Below, one piece after another: positions 13,301 through 24,675 of a stretch of DNA of 64,000 nt. The first letter of the stretch is position 1. Each line of letters begins with the position of its first letter. Source of the DNA: Stichopus chloronotus. Taxonomy: Eukaryota; Echinodermata; Holothuroidea; Aspidochirotida; Stichopodidae. Position numbers and translations under genes: made by a program. The stretch lies in NCBI GenBank assembly GCA_021234535.1, contig CM037830.1:8931252-8995251 (forward strand), in the 5' to 3' direction. The notes beneath the pieces were generated by a model. It was not told the origin of the DNA. It did no database searches and saw only the letters and a program-made list of their open reading frames with translations.

Positions 13301-15219
13301 TTACTGGGAAAGGACACTGAACCTCACTTATGTTTACTTGGAATGATGACCAACAGTATAGGAACAGAAAGAGAACAAAGCTAAAAGTCAGTGGTCTAAT
13401 GCACATTACAAAAATAATCAACCGGAACAGGTTGAAAACAAAGATTCTACTTGTGAAATTCCCCCTATTTCACACTTTCGTCCAATAAAGTAGAGTAAAG
13501 CAGGGCTCCGGTCACTTAAATGTCAATACTCCTTAGTTATAGTTTACCAAGATTACACCTGAAAAATCTGAATTTGATCCTGAAAATATCAATACCAGTG
13601 TTTACACACTTAGCATGTTTCTCTCTCTGCAATCTAGATATCTGTACCAGGAGTAAGACACAATATGACATAGCATTCTACAAAGCTTTAACTCAACAGA
13701 AGTGTTAAAGCAATAAAGTTTCAAATGAACATCATGTTTAAAATGGGACATACTTGAAATACCAAGGTACAAGAAGTCAATGAATGATTGGAGTCGGGGG
13801 GGGGGGGGTGGTTGAATTATGACAAAATTATGAGATGTGCACGAAAAGTGTGCACGGTTAGTGCAAAGCGCGAAGCCCATACCGGGTAGGGTCCAAGGTC
13901 CGCCTTAGGGTGAAGTCCAGTGCGAATTCTCGGTGGGGGTCCAGGGGACACAGGCACGGGAAGCTCATGGGATTGATAGCTTTAGAGGCCCAAGAAAGAC
14001 TAGCTTAAGGTGTAAATTTGACAGGTAGTGTCCTTGGGAATTGACAAATTTACACATTTAGGCTTTCCTGAGCACAAAACTCTTTGTTGCATTGGAAGAT
14101 TGAAACTGAACAAGAGCAACAACGTACTGTAAAGTTGAAAAAGGCAGACATCAACTCATAGAGTTATCTCCTGCTAACTAGACTTTGAATTTGGAGAACT
14201 TGGAGGTAATTAGAATATTTGTAACTTCATTTATGACAATAATGAAAAATATTGGATCTTGTACGCAGCCTACAGAAATAAGGCGGGAAAGTCCACAAAT
14301 TATCAGCCATACCCCTGAAAAATGTTTAAAAAATTATACATCGCGACCGGTCTTTAGTATTGCAGTGAATATGGGAGACTACGAAGCTTCAATGATAAAA
14401 ACTTAAAGTACGTGACTTTTATGGCTATAGTAATGTACCTAGACAAAAAATATATTACACACGTAGGTACATTAGATGAACAAGTAATTATTCTAAAAAT
14501 GAGAACAACAAAACATGACAGCAAAAAAAAAAAAAAAAATAAATAAATTAAAAGAAATCCCACGGATGTACGCCTATTGAGTGGAATTATTGCTTTCGAT
14601 GGAATACGTTGATCCATTTAACGTTGACCGTTTTTTAACTGAACTTACAGACTGCTTGTGTTAGTTGGAATGCCCCCCGGAATAGTGCTTATGTTGCTGC
14701 TGCTACAATTAACTTTGAACTTCTTTTCATAGTTGTAACAACGACATACCCCTTCTCTACCGCAGGCGGTTTGGACTATTTGGACAAAAAAGAAGAAGAA
14801 AAAGAAGAAGAATAAAATGGAAGATTAAAGCTTTGGAGATGTAGACTGAAAAAGTAGTAATGATGTAACAATCTTTGTACGCCTATTAAGTGATAATTAA
14901 CTGAGGATTTTGCGAGCTTTGTCAACAAATTTTTATCAACATGTCTTAATTAATTGTCTTAAAATAATTTCTTCAGGAGTAGCAAGAGGGAATGAGACAA
15001 AGTTTCGTTTGTGAGCCATTACATATTTATGACGTAATTATTTCACGCTATCGATTCCTTTTGCTAATTACGTTTTTACACTGTCATTAATTCAAATAGC
15101 ACAGAACAGGTAACCTTACCGTCATTTCCCACAAAGAAGTGACTGTCCTGAGACAAACCAGTTGCTCTACAGATGGTGAGCACAAGTAAGTACCCAAGGA
15201 ATGGCAAGTGTGAGCTCAT
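1141..15219 (-). CDS. Gene A: leucine-rich-repeat, GCC2/GCC3, multi-pass membrane protein
   Basis: Sixteen exons are inferred: 15120-15219, 14649-14775, 11546-11617, 11326-11397, 10560-10631, 9852-9923, 8817-8888, 7210-7359, 6871-6939, 6239-6307, 6018-6089, 5745-5801, 5553-5666, 4551-4654, 2806-4345 and 1141-1302. The model gives about 973 residues if two apparent +1 frameshifts (near 3985 and 1270) are disregarded. In order it has a signal peptide, an N-terminal cysteine cap, about ten leucine-rich repeats, a C-terminal cysteine cap, GCC2/GCC3 cysteine repeats and about nine transmembrane helices. The likely role is a cell-surface receptor or adhesion protein, but no ligand or signalling partner is visible. 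Phases agree at every junction once the two indels are allowed. The least certain borders are the 3' end of exon 13, the 5' end of exon 14 and the 5' end of exon 16. I know no established gene name for this architecture. Confidence 0.8.
2537..2598. repeat. GT-rich microsatellite in the last intron of gene A
   Basis: An interrupted GT run lies in the intron between exons 15 and 16. It generates spurious His-Thr repeat frames on the minus strand that are not genes. Confidence 0.8.
2806..4345 (-). CDS. Gene A exon 15: cysteine repeats and main transmembrane region
   Basis: This 1540-base exon starts with two more GCC2/GCC3 modules (CKICNVGTYV, then SCEACPDGTNQ). It continues through the motif FKCPRPESC and GYIGWLCTHCEPGYYS into about seven hydrophobic segments. 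The segments include LAILVVESFVFLCVSLL, SPLVVLIIPIMYY, LLTFVIVLWFIIYP, FALILTIIYVIAFPAGLL and VILTTCISVLFLLL. It ends at CAG|GTGCGT. The frame changes near 3985: the cysteine-rich half and the membrane half are in different frames, and 1540 bases is one more than phase allows. A 73-base intron (3916-3988) would fit the phase but would delete FKCPRPESC, so I do not favour it. Confidence 0.7.
4551..4654 (-). CDS. Gene A exon 14: GCC2/GCC3-type cysteine repeat
   Basis: The exon encodes CTPCGAGTYGDLVNSGCQSC followed by Pro-Lys, the C-x2-C-x2-G-x-Y-x7-C-x2-C pattern of GCC2/GCC3 modules found in animal extracellular proteins. It ends in phase 1 at GTAACA. The next exon supplies the two bases that complete a Gly-Gly-Phe-Tyr motif. 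The 5' border has a poor pyrimidine tract and is the least certain part. Confidence 0.6.
5553..5801 (-). CDS. Gene A exons 12-13: last repeat and C-terminal cysteine cap
   Basis: Exon 12 (5745-5801, 57 bases) encodes a degenerate repeat ending LLPRNPYRYN. Exon 13 (about 5553-5666) continues SCPCEQEVLVDKIAVF and then has one more cysteine before a Trp-Lys-Gly. This resembles an LRRCT cap. The intron between them is only 78 bases. Phase 2 is kept through both exons. The 3' border of exon 13 rests on a weak GTGATA donor, so it could be off by tens of bases. Confidence 0.5.
6018..11617 (-). CDS. Gene A exons 3-11: leucine-rich-repeat array
   Basis: Nine exons of 72, 72, 72, 72, 72, 150, 69, 69 and 72 bases each encode one repeat of 23-24 residues (two in the 150-base exon). 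Each begins and ends in phase 2. Examples are RLKHNNLSTIQRDDF at 11617, YLAGNNISIIETDSF at 8888 and CLYDNQIHTIEDNAF at 6939. Each matches LxxNxLxxIxxxxF. Every exon ends at a GT donor, mostly GTAAG, and follows a pyrimidine-rich AG. The array would form the solenoid of the ectodomain. I cannot exclude missed repeat exons in the 3-kb intron between 11618 and 14648. Confidence 0.8.
8162..8550 (+). other. Possible small secreted-protein gene fragment inside gene A intron
   Basis: On the plus strand, within the gene A intron between exons 7 and 8, an ATG at 8162 opens MKCQHILICVLL and runs into GTAAGC, which resembles a signal-peptide exon ending in phase 1. A TATATAAT and an ATTGGT lie 60-100 bases upstream. 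About 250 bases on, one frame reads CADDSLCFTGNVC then more residues and another cysteine, with EGF-like spacing. A CTCTCTCCAC simple repeat (8348-8442) lies between, and I cannot find a splice acceptor that joins the two in frame. It may be a broken gene or chance. Confidence 0.2.
8348..8442. repeat. CT-rich simple repeat
   Basis: Irregular tandem copies of CTCTCTCCAC and CTCTCT form a pyrimidine tract on the plus strand. It creates open frames on both strands that carry no recognisable protein. Confidence 0.8.
11618..14648. other. Large intron of gene A, no gene seen
   Basis: This is the longest intron of gene A. It holds a GC-richer interspersed-repeat remnant near 13791-13965 and a poly-A tract near 14522. 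No repeat-encoding exon or other gene could be supported in it. Confidence 0.5.
13791..13965. repeat. GC-rich interspersed repeat remnant with G run
   Basis: A run of 13 G (13796-13808) is followed by GC-rich sequence with GTGCACGAAAAGTGTGCAC, CAAAGCGCGAAGCCC and GTGGGGGTCCAGGGG. It contrasts with its AT-rich surroundings. The composition and the AAGCGCGAAGC and GGGTCC motifs resemble a class of short interspersed repeats common in marine invertebrate genomes; the family is inferred. Confidence 0.4.
14649..14775 (-). CDS. Gene A exon 2: N-terminal cysteine cap of the repeat domain
   Basis: The translated exon contains CGREGVCRCYNYEKKFKVNC followed by the start of a repeat with ISTIPGGIP. The spacing C-x5-C-x-C-x11-C and the Ile-Pro-x-x-Ile-Pro style are characteristic of LRRNT caps. 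The exon is 127 bases, enters in phase 1 and leaves in phase 2, the phase shared by all the following repeat exons. Confidence 0.75.
15120..15219 (-). CDS. Gene A exon 1: start codon and signal peptide
   Basis: The ATG at 15219 has A at position -3 and opens MSSHLPFLGYLLVLTICRA, a typical signal peptide with a leucine-rich core. The exon is 100 bases and ends in phase 1 at a clear GTAAGG donor. The following exon supplies exactly two bases and leads straight into the cysteine-rich cap, which supports this start. Confidence 0.75.
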
Positions 15220-18200
15220 AGTCTTACGTCTCAACTTTTAAAATTGAAAATGAAAACATGAGGTTACAATCTTTATAGTACAGACATGGTTATGATGCAA
15301 CACTGGAGGTAACGATGTCAATCCATGAATCTCCACAACCACTGTTTGAAAGAAAAGTCAGATGTCCAAAACAAGGTGATCCAGCATAGCGGATAGAGTG
15401 TAGGCATGGCCTAATTACAAAGATTGCAAAAGAACCACACAGTGTTAGTACTAAATTCTCCTGCTGAAATAGTCAGTGATATTTTGCACTTACTTGCTCT
15501 GTATGTAGCGATTCCTTTTTACGATAGAGCGGTGGACGTTGTTACACCTCGAGTTCATCTCACTTCATATCTAACTGTATCTCGGCAATTATTGTATCAA
15601 CGAGTAGATTTGTGTAAATCAGATAACCAAGTTTGAGCAATTTGACTCAATTGTCTAATGACACGGATTAATGATTCAATGTGAATTAAATATTTGTTTA
15701 AACTGAAAGTCACGAAGTAGCATTTTATATTGAAAGTCATTTTCAATTTAGAACAATTGACAACTTACGATATGTTAGGCTTTTTCAATGATTTACCCTA
15801 AGGGTGACTTTCGCTACTGTACTTAAAGGGTTACACTGTTGCAATCTTTGTAATTTATATGAAAGATCGAATCAATTGATGGACTTGTTTAATTAATGTA
15901 ACATCAATTGAATAACAATGCGAAATATACCTCTAATATTGTTGGAGCATTATGTCAACTTTGAGAAAGCTATCGCAAATGATGCTAAGTTCAAGCTGAA
16001 CTGCTTTGACCAAGAAAACAGAAATCAATCAAGTTGTAGAACTGAAATCCTGAGACTGTGCTGTATGCAATCATAAAATATAATCTGATTTCCTGTACTC
16101 TGCAAAGAGGACGAGATTTCCGAGTTTCTTAAAAGTCATAAGGAAACCTAGATTTCAGAGCAAAATCTAAAATGCTAATTCCTCATAATTCATTGAAAAC
16201 ATGATTCAGATGTTATCATTTAACTAATTAAAGGGAAATAGGGCGTTTGTTTCACAGATAGCAACCATATTTTTAAAACCAATGTTTGTGGACAAAGAAT
16301 GATAGAGTATTCAAAATAAGGACATACAGTGGCCTTCTTTTGAAAAAATAAGTTTCCCAGAGATAGAAATTCAGTTATTTGTTGCTCAACAAGAATTTGT
16401 TCACCCAAACTTTTCAAAATTCAAATGATGCATCTTCCGTTACTCATCGCATGCATATTTTTTGAGAAAAGGAAGCTGCTGTAGATGTTTATTGATGAGA
16501 CTGAATGGTTTAACAATGTTTAAAAGCTGTTTGCTTTGTATGCCATGTTGGTATATTCTAAACGCCCTATTTCCCTTTAAAGTATGTCGATCTTGTTACG
16601 TTCATACAAAAACACGTAATGATGTAAACTGCCACGTATACTAACATATGTATATTGTTCTTTACAGACGTTAACATCTACACTTTCAATGTTTCAATAT
16701 GACAATTTAACCGCATATAAGCTTGTTGTAGGCCTACTTGTTAGCTTTCCAATAAGTAAGGTGTGTTGTACAGGTCGAGTACTTCAACCACCCAACCCCG
16801 TAGCTGTTGCAAAACTTTCAACATATTCAAAGACAACTATCTCTAAAGGAAGTGATTTGTAAATCCACAATTAAGTTTTCACTACTGGTAGGAATTGCAA
16901 TCACCAGAACTCATGATATAGCTGAATTGAGTTGACTTTTTACGTCACGTCCAAGTTATCATAACCTGACCATGAAGTCTTCAGTTTAGTTGCAAGAGGT
17001 CAATATTTTGTTCTCGTATTTACCATTTGTTTTTGTAATCATGTCCTTCTATTGCACACGACGTTATTGCAGGCAAGTGCTGACACAAACTATTTTAAAA
17101 CGTGAATATCGCAACTTTACACGTTTTCATAAATGTTTTCTTAGTTTACACGATCAAGACGACTAAACCCCACCCCTTAAACAAGGAATTTTTCATGGCT
17201 CCAATTTGTGTTTTTTAAATGAATAGTTTCCCATTATGCGATCAAAAGCTTTTCTATACCTCAGGTAATCATCATTTGATGGGAAAGGTCTTAACAAAAA
17301 CAGACGTAAGTCTCAAAGGCTTCTGTTTTCATTGAGAGCTCCCACAATGCCCCTTAATTCAAAGAAAAAAAGAGGATTTCCAATAAGGTAGTCATTGGAA
17401 CATTGTGCAGCCTTTGTATCTGAGAGTTTACGACATACATTTTATAAGCTGAAGCGCAAAAGTGCAGGATTTGACTAAAAAGAGACAAAAGTCGAAATAA
17501 CGCTGTTATCATCGTGCTGTATATGGTAGGCTCACCACAAACATTCATATCTTTCAAGGGCAAACAGAGTTCAAAAGCCGGTGTGTACGCCACTATTTTA
17601 ATCTCTTCTTTATTACGTTCTTACAGACAATAATAAGATATAATATGATACTACAGGAAAGCCTCCATATTAAGTGGAATCTGCCTAATCTAAACAAACA
17701 ACCGGAATCCACATTATTTTCTCTATTCAACTAAGTGCTACTTTTCCTAAATATTTTTTTCTCCACAACTCACCAATTCGTAGTCATTCACTTCGTCTTA
17801 TTTAGTCTTATTAATAACATGATGATGGAAGTTGACCTTCCGAGACATTAAGTGTTTTCATTATAATTTTCGTGTACCTTGTAAATATAGTGATGTTTGC
17901 CATCAAATCAGTGATCTCATGTTATTATCTGAAGAACATTCCCAATATCGTTTCCCATCATTATTGGATACCCATCATGCTGTACTGTCTCCCAAATCGC
18001 GTTAACGTATACATAAAATTCACAATCAGAAGTTATGGGTAGAAAAACATGATGAATATTCAGACTAATTTAATGGCCTGATGTGGGCCTCACATTTGAC
18101 ACAAACTCTTGCAAGTTTATCTTAAAATCGCATACAGTGCACGTCTAAGTATTCCCAGAAAAAGAAATCAACAGATGAGCACGCGCCGTCACTGTTGGCG

Positions 18201-20640
18201 TTTTGTAACATCCCATGAAAAGTGCGTCTTATGTTATTCAGTTTGTTCCCTACACATATGTACACATTTCAACTCCTCCCATGTACAACAGGTAGGAGTG
18301 TACTAACATACACCAGCGCAATGAAAGTTACATATTTACCAGACATAATGCCTCATATCTCAACTAAAAGGCATGGCTGCATATATTGAAATACTGTGAC
18401 ATCCATGGAAAATAAAAGATGTAAAAAGTCATGTTGACACCTTGCACTAACAGCAACCCAGACACACTGTATTATCTGTATTAATGGTGACCTTTGGCCT
18501 TTGATCTATGACATCATCGGTCGGCCGGACATTATATCCTACCCTAGGACATCTACCTATCAAGTTCATCCGACGTACCGTCTGTAGGAGGAGATGGTAT
18601 ACTTAGATACATACAGTACACTCACACAAACACATCTGGATACCCATTCCCCAACCTCACCACCATTGGTAATCCTGATCCATGTGATTTGTGCATCCTA
18701 AGGATACCTACTAACGCCATATGGTCTTAGCTGAATACATAAGAGGCCACGGTAAGGTGGTCAACCATTTAAGTGTCAATTCATTAAAGCAGCTCTACGG
18801 AGTACAGGATCTCCTAGCTACTATAGTACGTATAGGGATGAGATAACCACCCTGAATTCGACCAAAACGGTATTAATTCAAATCAGTAAGTCAGCAAACA
18901 TACACTTTTTTTTCGCCAACTGAAGGTAAATCCAACATAAATCAGAGTCTTTGGCTCTCCGGAATTCACATTGGGCTTAGCAAATATATTTCTACAACGG
19001 GTTTATTCCTACACGTCGAAAAAAAGCTTTTAAGTAAAGCGTTGCACACCGTCATTAGACACAAAATATCCAGATTCAACCTACGATTTAACTACACTCT
19101 TCTCTTTCTTTCCGTCCCCAACCGGGAAGTCTAAATTCACTGCAAATCTTATCCGAGGGATACCCTGAACGCAGGCATCCCTTTACATAACCTGAATATT
19201 CCCCAGGCCACAAACTACAAACTCAGTCAGTATGCCGAAAATAGTGATATACAACGTACAAAAAAAAAAAAAAAAAAACTAAACCGAAAATTTATAGTTT
19301 CTTACCTTGAAAGCTGGTGCTTCATGAAACCGATGTCTTGAAATTGATTTTTCTTAATGTACTCCCTTTTTATACATACGTTACTCTTTCTTTATATACT
19401 TTCTAAATATATTCTATATTCTTTTCTCAAGGTTTTTTTTTTTTTAAAAACGTTCATTTGTCTTAAAAATATCTATAATGCAGCCTCTCCCAGAGCAGCC
19501 TTCCTTGGTGTCACTTTCGGAAACAAACTTTAACTTTAAACGTCAGTGCAATAAATCTGCCATTCCGTTGCTAGATGATCACAACTGCAGCATCTCCATA
19601 GACTTTGTGATAACTCCGCTGTTCCGTCTGATATCCTCGTCAAGATTGCCAAAAAGAAAACTCCGTCTCGTCCTTTACTATAGAAGAATTTCTCTCACCA
19701 CTATATCTGACGTCAATCAGTAAATTCTGGATAGAAAAAGTTGCAACCCATATCGGCTCGCACGTAAAATCCCTGGTTTCATTTGTAGGTCTCATAACCA
19801 CGATCCTGACAACGCAATATACGTTTTTTTCATTTATTCAGAGACTTTAAAGTAGGATGTGCTGTTTGAAGGAATAAAAATAGCCTTTACGGTTGATCTT
19901 CTGTCATTTGATACCGATGTGGATAATAACATGCCATGCCAGGTTTCTTTCATTAAAAATTTCATTAATTAGAGTGTTAATTACGGTAGAAAGAAAAGCG
20001 ATTTATTTTTTTTCTGGTAAAAAGTTAGCGGAACTGGACCCTGTGGTAAATGTGCGGCACTTCCATGTGAACACTGCTACAACGAAAGGCCTACGCAAAG
20101 GCATTTCCTTTAGAAATTAGGCTATACGTGGACAAACATACTTGTAGAGGACTTTCTGCAACTGTTAGAAGTATAAGGAGTACTTTGGTGTATTTTGGAA
20201 AATACAGGAATAACAGCACATCCTGCTTTAACATTTGAAGGATAACAACAACTCGGTTGTAGCTAGTAGATCTGAAGGCCAGTTACTAATTTAAAAATAC
20301 CAACCCGCTAAAATGCATTTCCCAAAACATCGTAGTTATGCAGAAATTTCTCTCCCAATAATCCGCATTCCTTTCTCTCTCACTTCCATTATCTTACAAG
20401 TGAATTGTTACATCTTCTTTAAGGAATGCAGTGCAATTGTAGACAATCCTCAGTTGAAGGGCTAATCCATTGTTGTCAATGGATAGTTTTACCTTAAAAA
20501 GAAAAGATTGAAGGAAACAAATGTCACACGTAGCTCATCCACACTACGTTGCAGGACCTTTCGTGAGGATAATCAGGGGTGAACTTCATCATTATATATG
20601 TATCTAGCTATATATCCCCTGTTTTTAAAGTCTTGTCACC
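15220..20640. other. Intergenic stretch upstream of gene A
   Basis: No coding region could be supported here. It contains the inverted-repeat element at 16228-16580 and a poly-A tract at about 19260. The proximal part should hold the promoter of gene A, but I see no clear TATA or initiator element. Confidence 0.5.
16228..16580. mobile_element. 353-bp MITE-like element with perfect 21-bp inverted ends
   Basis: The left end TTAAAGGGAAATAGGGCGTT(T) at 16228-16248 is exactly the reverse complement of 16560-16580. Both ends start with TTAA, so TTAA could be a duplicated target site flanking 17-bp inverted repeats, as in piggyBac-type elements. The interior has no transposase. It is best described as a non-autonomous DNA element; the superfamily is inferred. 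Confidence 0.65.
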
Positions 20641-20644
20641 AAAT

Positions 20645-20985
20645 ACTTCCCGAAAGGCCACAAGCTACACAAAATCGTCATAAAGAACATGGATATGATT
20701 ATTAAGTCGCATAACACCAATGTCATGATAAAAAACAATGAAGACCCTCCCCCCATAAAACATGCAACTATAGAGTTAAAGCAACTTGCCCCGGTCCTGC
20801 GCGGGAAGTGTTTGGTAAGCTCAGTGATTTACAAAGCTACTGTAAAGTCAAATAATAGTAATAAATCGTATATAGGGCTGGTGGACGGCCAGTTCAATCT
20901 ATGTCAATTGCGATGTCAACTTCATGTTTATACTTTGCCTTTGATGAATGATTTTACGTCGTTCATTGCGGCACATCAGCAACAT
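20645..20985 (+). mobile_element. Penelope-like element fragment: GIY-YIG endonuclease region
   Basis: The plus-strand translation reads KYFPKGHKLHKIVIKNM, then IIKSHN, then GKCLVSSVIYKATV and KSYIGLVDGQF. This order matches the region linking reverse transcriptase to the GIY-YIG endonuclease in Penelope-like retroelements, including the cysteine of the linker and the YIG. The upstream reverse transcriptase is not seen and the frame ends soon after the YIG motif. It is therefore a truncated, probably inactive copy. Confidence 0.65.
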
Positions 20986-20989
20986 TAAG

Positions 20990-22270
20990 ATAAAAATCTT
21001 CGAACTGGAATTCACAGAAATTTAAAGAAACTTCGACTTTCGTTTTTGATGTTATGATGTTTTATCTTCTTATGGTATGAGTAAACTCTGTGATAATTCA
21101 ATTTCAATATTATAACTATCATCATTAATTTAGGTTGAATAAAATGAATCTTCTGTAGTGTGCCGTAACCTCATTTTGATGCTAAAAATAAACTTACTGC
21201 AAAACATATTTCTACTACATTTATTTGTAGGGGTGTGGTGAGGCGTAGAGTAAAGAGTATGATTGGGCTCTGCATTTTGGTTTTTGGGAGGAGATTTGGG
21301 CCACAAACTTGAGAAGAAATGCCAATCTTTTAGAGACATCCTGTAAGCTAGCCGTTCTTGTCCTATAATGTTTAGAAACTTGTTAGTATTTCTTAAGTAT
21401 CAAAAGTCTGAAGAATGCAGATTAAGGAAACATATTCGGTGAACTTTACGCTTTATGACATCATTTTTTCTTCGAGCAGGTGCCTGTTTCAAAATCGGTT
21501 GAAAGTTTATGGAGCAATTTTAAGAAATCTTTATTAGATTCGTGACAATATTTTTAGTGAAAGAAAATTTAATGTGATAAACATGATGTAATTTACGTAC
21601 TTATTTACTGATGCTGAAAAATATCATTTTATGAACTCAAAATTATAAATTTACTTTACAAGTGATATTGCGCTAACATCTTTCTATTACCTAGGCACCT
21701 GTGCGGCAATCCAACGTCCTTGATAGACATACCAATTGATACCAATTTTTAAGTTTGCGACAATTTTCCGTCGTGTCAGTTTCCAGAAAAAAAAAGATAA
21801 AACTGCAGAAAATGATTCAAGTTTTTTTTTTTTATTTTTAATGTAGAGAAATTATTATCGTCAAGGAAGAATAAGAAAACTTTACAAACTAAACATATCT
21901 ACCGTTGTTTTTTGATGATTTAAGAACATAGTGTTTTATGACTAAAGAACTTGTTTGCTTTTGCAGATATTTAAGTTGTCATATGTTGGATGTGTTGCCA
22001 ACAAACTCAGTTAATTTTAGCATGTGAGTGTAAAATAACTTAGTGTTTCACTTACTTTTATAAGGACTCAGAACAGAAAGAATTTGTAAAGAAAATTCGT
22101 GATACAATTGGAAAGACTTACTAATTAAGTTAGTTATGAAATAGCTTAATTATGCTTTCGCACGTAGGTCTTCTATTGTACCTTCCATCTGCCCTGTGTA
22201 AACGTTACTTACCTTCAAAGGTACAGAGGTACGAATGCCTCTATAATAATAAGTAATTCCTATGCACCTT
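20990..22270. other. Intergenic stretch, nothing recognised
   Basis: AT-rich sequence between the Penelope fragment and the decayed membrane exon. It has several A and T homopolymer runs but no coding signal I can support. Confidence 0.5.
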
Positions 22271-22274
22271 CTCC

Positions 22275-22480
22275 CAATTGGCTCACCTTTCTTTGTGAAA
22301 ATTACAAAAGCAAGTTCTGGTTTTGGGAGATTGTAGAACTTTCTCGTAAAGTGACGCAAACTTTTCTGATTACCAGGGGACAGACTGACTGTCATCTTGA
22401 CAACCTGCATCTCCGTGTCGTTTGCTCTCATGCACGTCCGTTACAGACCGATTAAGACCTCATATGAACAGGGAATACAA
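22275..22480 (+). pseudogene. Decayed paralogous copy of a gene A membrane exon segment
   Basis: The plus strand encodes LCENYKSKFWFWEIVELSRK, closely matching LCENYKTKFWFWEIVELARK of gene A exon 15. It then shifts frame and continues RLTVILTTCISVSFALM and RYRPIKTSYEQ, matching the end of that exon. About ten bases are missing at the shift relative to gene A. Similarity stops close to the position of the exon 15 donor, which suggests duplication of genomic DNA rather than a processed copy. It lies in opposite orientation to gene A, and no partner exons are visible nearby. Confidence 0.75.
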
Positions 22481-22489
22481 GTAGGTACC

Positions 22490-24520
22490 AGATTATACTG
22501 CTAAGCTCAAGAGAAACTTAAGAGACTCTCAGTTAATAAATATAATTGCAGGCTCAAATTCCAAGGACGAAACGTTGGCTGAAAGAGCACCGCGTCATGC
22601 ATGAAGGCACATACGTATTTTTATTTTTGACAACTTTTGCCGAAATTTATAGGCAGTATTTTCACGGTTGTTTAATTTGAGATTTATTCACCCTCTGTTT
22701 TTCTGAAATACCGGATGCTTTCAATAAACGTTTCTTCATCATCGTGGTTATCGCCTCTAACGAACTTCCAGGAAACAGGAAACCACGATCTCAGTCATCC
22801 CGGAGACAATGAACGTTATCATGTTGGTCGTAATCACAGGTATGTAGTGAAACCAAGTAGGTGAGGATTTATAGCAGGAAATAATCCTCTAAAACCTCGT
22901 AATTATTTTCACAGGAGGAAAATAGTTCCCTTATATGATTAAAAATAACCTGAGGGAACACCTAGCTGTCAGTCACATGTAATCAGATTGTCATTTATTT
23001 GAATTGCTTTTTTCACTTTTTTGGCCATTGAAAATTGTCTGTATCCTCAGAGAAACATCTCTATATGTAGTTACGATATATTCTAATGGGTGTTACAAAA
23101 CTGACACGTTAGAGAAATATATACTACCCTGTCTGATGGTACTACTTAACATCAGTTAATAACAAAAAGGAAAATACCGCAAGTGAACGGTTGGCATATT
23201 GGCCTTATTTGGACATGTATTCTATTTTAATTTCTCAGAAAGAATTGCTGATGGCACAAGGACGTGGTGGTTAGGCATGTATCATGACTTTAAGAACCAT
23301 AAGCACCACCAACTGAAGACAAATGATCCTAATCCCATTTGAGCGGTATAGTAATAAAGAAGCTTGGTAGTTTTTTGGGATTACCGGATGATTCCTTGTG
23401 AAAACACAGTTTTCTTGAGGAAACTAGTCAATTTGATAGAAAACATCTTTATGGTTTATGTTGTTTCATGTTCCACAGGTTTGTTTAAGTTTAATTAAGG
23501 CTGGTTTTAATCTAAAAGGGTGATTGATCCTCTTATATTCAATGTGATGTCAGTTTTTTCTTGATAACGCATGTACCTTCCGGTTACACTTTGCATGTAC
23601 TGGTGTCAAACTACTAGGCTAATACTATTATGAGAGCACAGCTGTATTTCATTTCTACTTCCAAATAGAAATTACAAACTTATGACGTTAGCAGAGGGTC
23701 ATCAAGAAGAAAATGACTGCACATAAGACATTAATGAAAAATGCAATCACTTTTAAGCAATAAGAAACGTCTAAGGTTTATTATGTTTCACAGAGTTTAG
23801 AAATTGACATACTTGGCAACAGGAAGCTTTTACCTCTAAGAGAAGTAACAAGTTTAACCTAAATTATCATTAAGAAGGCTTTTAAAGATTATTTGTTAAA
23901 AGTTGTACTACTTGCGTTTGTTAGTGCTATTTCTCCATTTTGTTATTTGTCTAAATGAATTCAAAGATATAAAAATGATAAAATAAGAATAAAGTAACTT
24001 CGAACGTGCTGGCACATTCTGAGGAAACTGCAGAATAAATAGGTGATGGACAATATTACAATTAAGTAATACCTAAATAACCAGGTAGGAACAAATGAAT
24101 CACTTGCTAAAGTACTTTCATCGTCTTGAGATTTAGGAAATCATTTCATGGTTTCACTGTTATTACAAAAACTAGATAAACTTGTCCAGATAAGTCCAAT
24201 GCATTGTACGTATTTCACACAATAACATTTTACATTAATGCATGCATTAATAATGTATGATTCTTAGAAACTGTAGTCACTCTGGAACAATTATATTATC
24301 TTTTAAAATCTTGAGACAAAGTGGTTCATTTAAACTTTTAGTTCTATTGTAAATTACAGACTGAAAATTCATTTCATGATGAGAGTAACCATAAACATTT
24401 GTGAAGGTGTTGCTGTAGATTTTTAATGTTTATCATATTATTTGCCATGTAACTTTTCCAGGAGAACAGCGTTTTCATATAATCAGCATGTTCAATAGAA
24501 ATTAATGTACATTAACATTC
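22490..24520. other. Intergenic stretch between pseudogene and gene B
   Basis: No gene could be supported. A short ATG-led frame at 22809 running into GTATGT resembles a signal-peptide exon, but no second exon follows. Confidence 0.5.
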
Positions 24521-24524
24521 CTAT

Positions 24525-24530
24525 TTTAAT
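24525..24530 (-). terminator. Candidate variant polyadenylation signal of gene B
   Basis: The minus strand reads ATTAAA about 150 bases after the gene B stop codon. This is a common variant hexamer, but in AT-rich DNA the match has little weight on its own. Confidence 0.2.
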
Positions 24531-24675
24531 CTCGCTATGGATGTGACTTACCGTCTTCCATTATAAAGAGAAATCAGTGTAATGTTTTGTATTTTTTCAG
24601 TACTCCTTGAAAAGAGTAAAGAAAAGAAGACAGAAAGAGAGAGAGCAAACTTTTACCATACCAATATTACGTATA

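Noticed and set aside
22809..22845. Short ATG-led frame MNVIMLVVIT running into GTATGT, like a signal-peptide exon
   Set aside because: No following exon or promoter could be found; too short to support.
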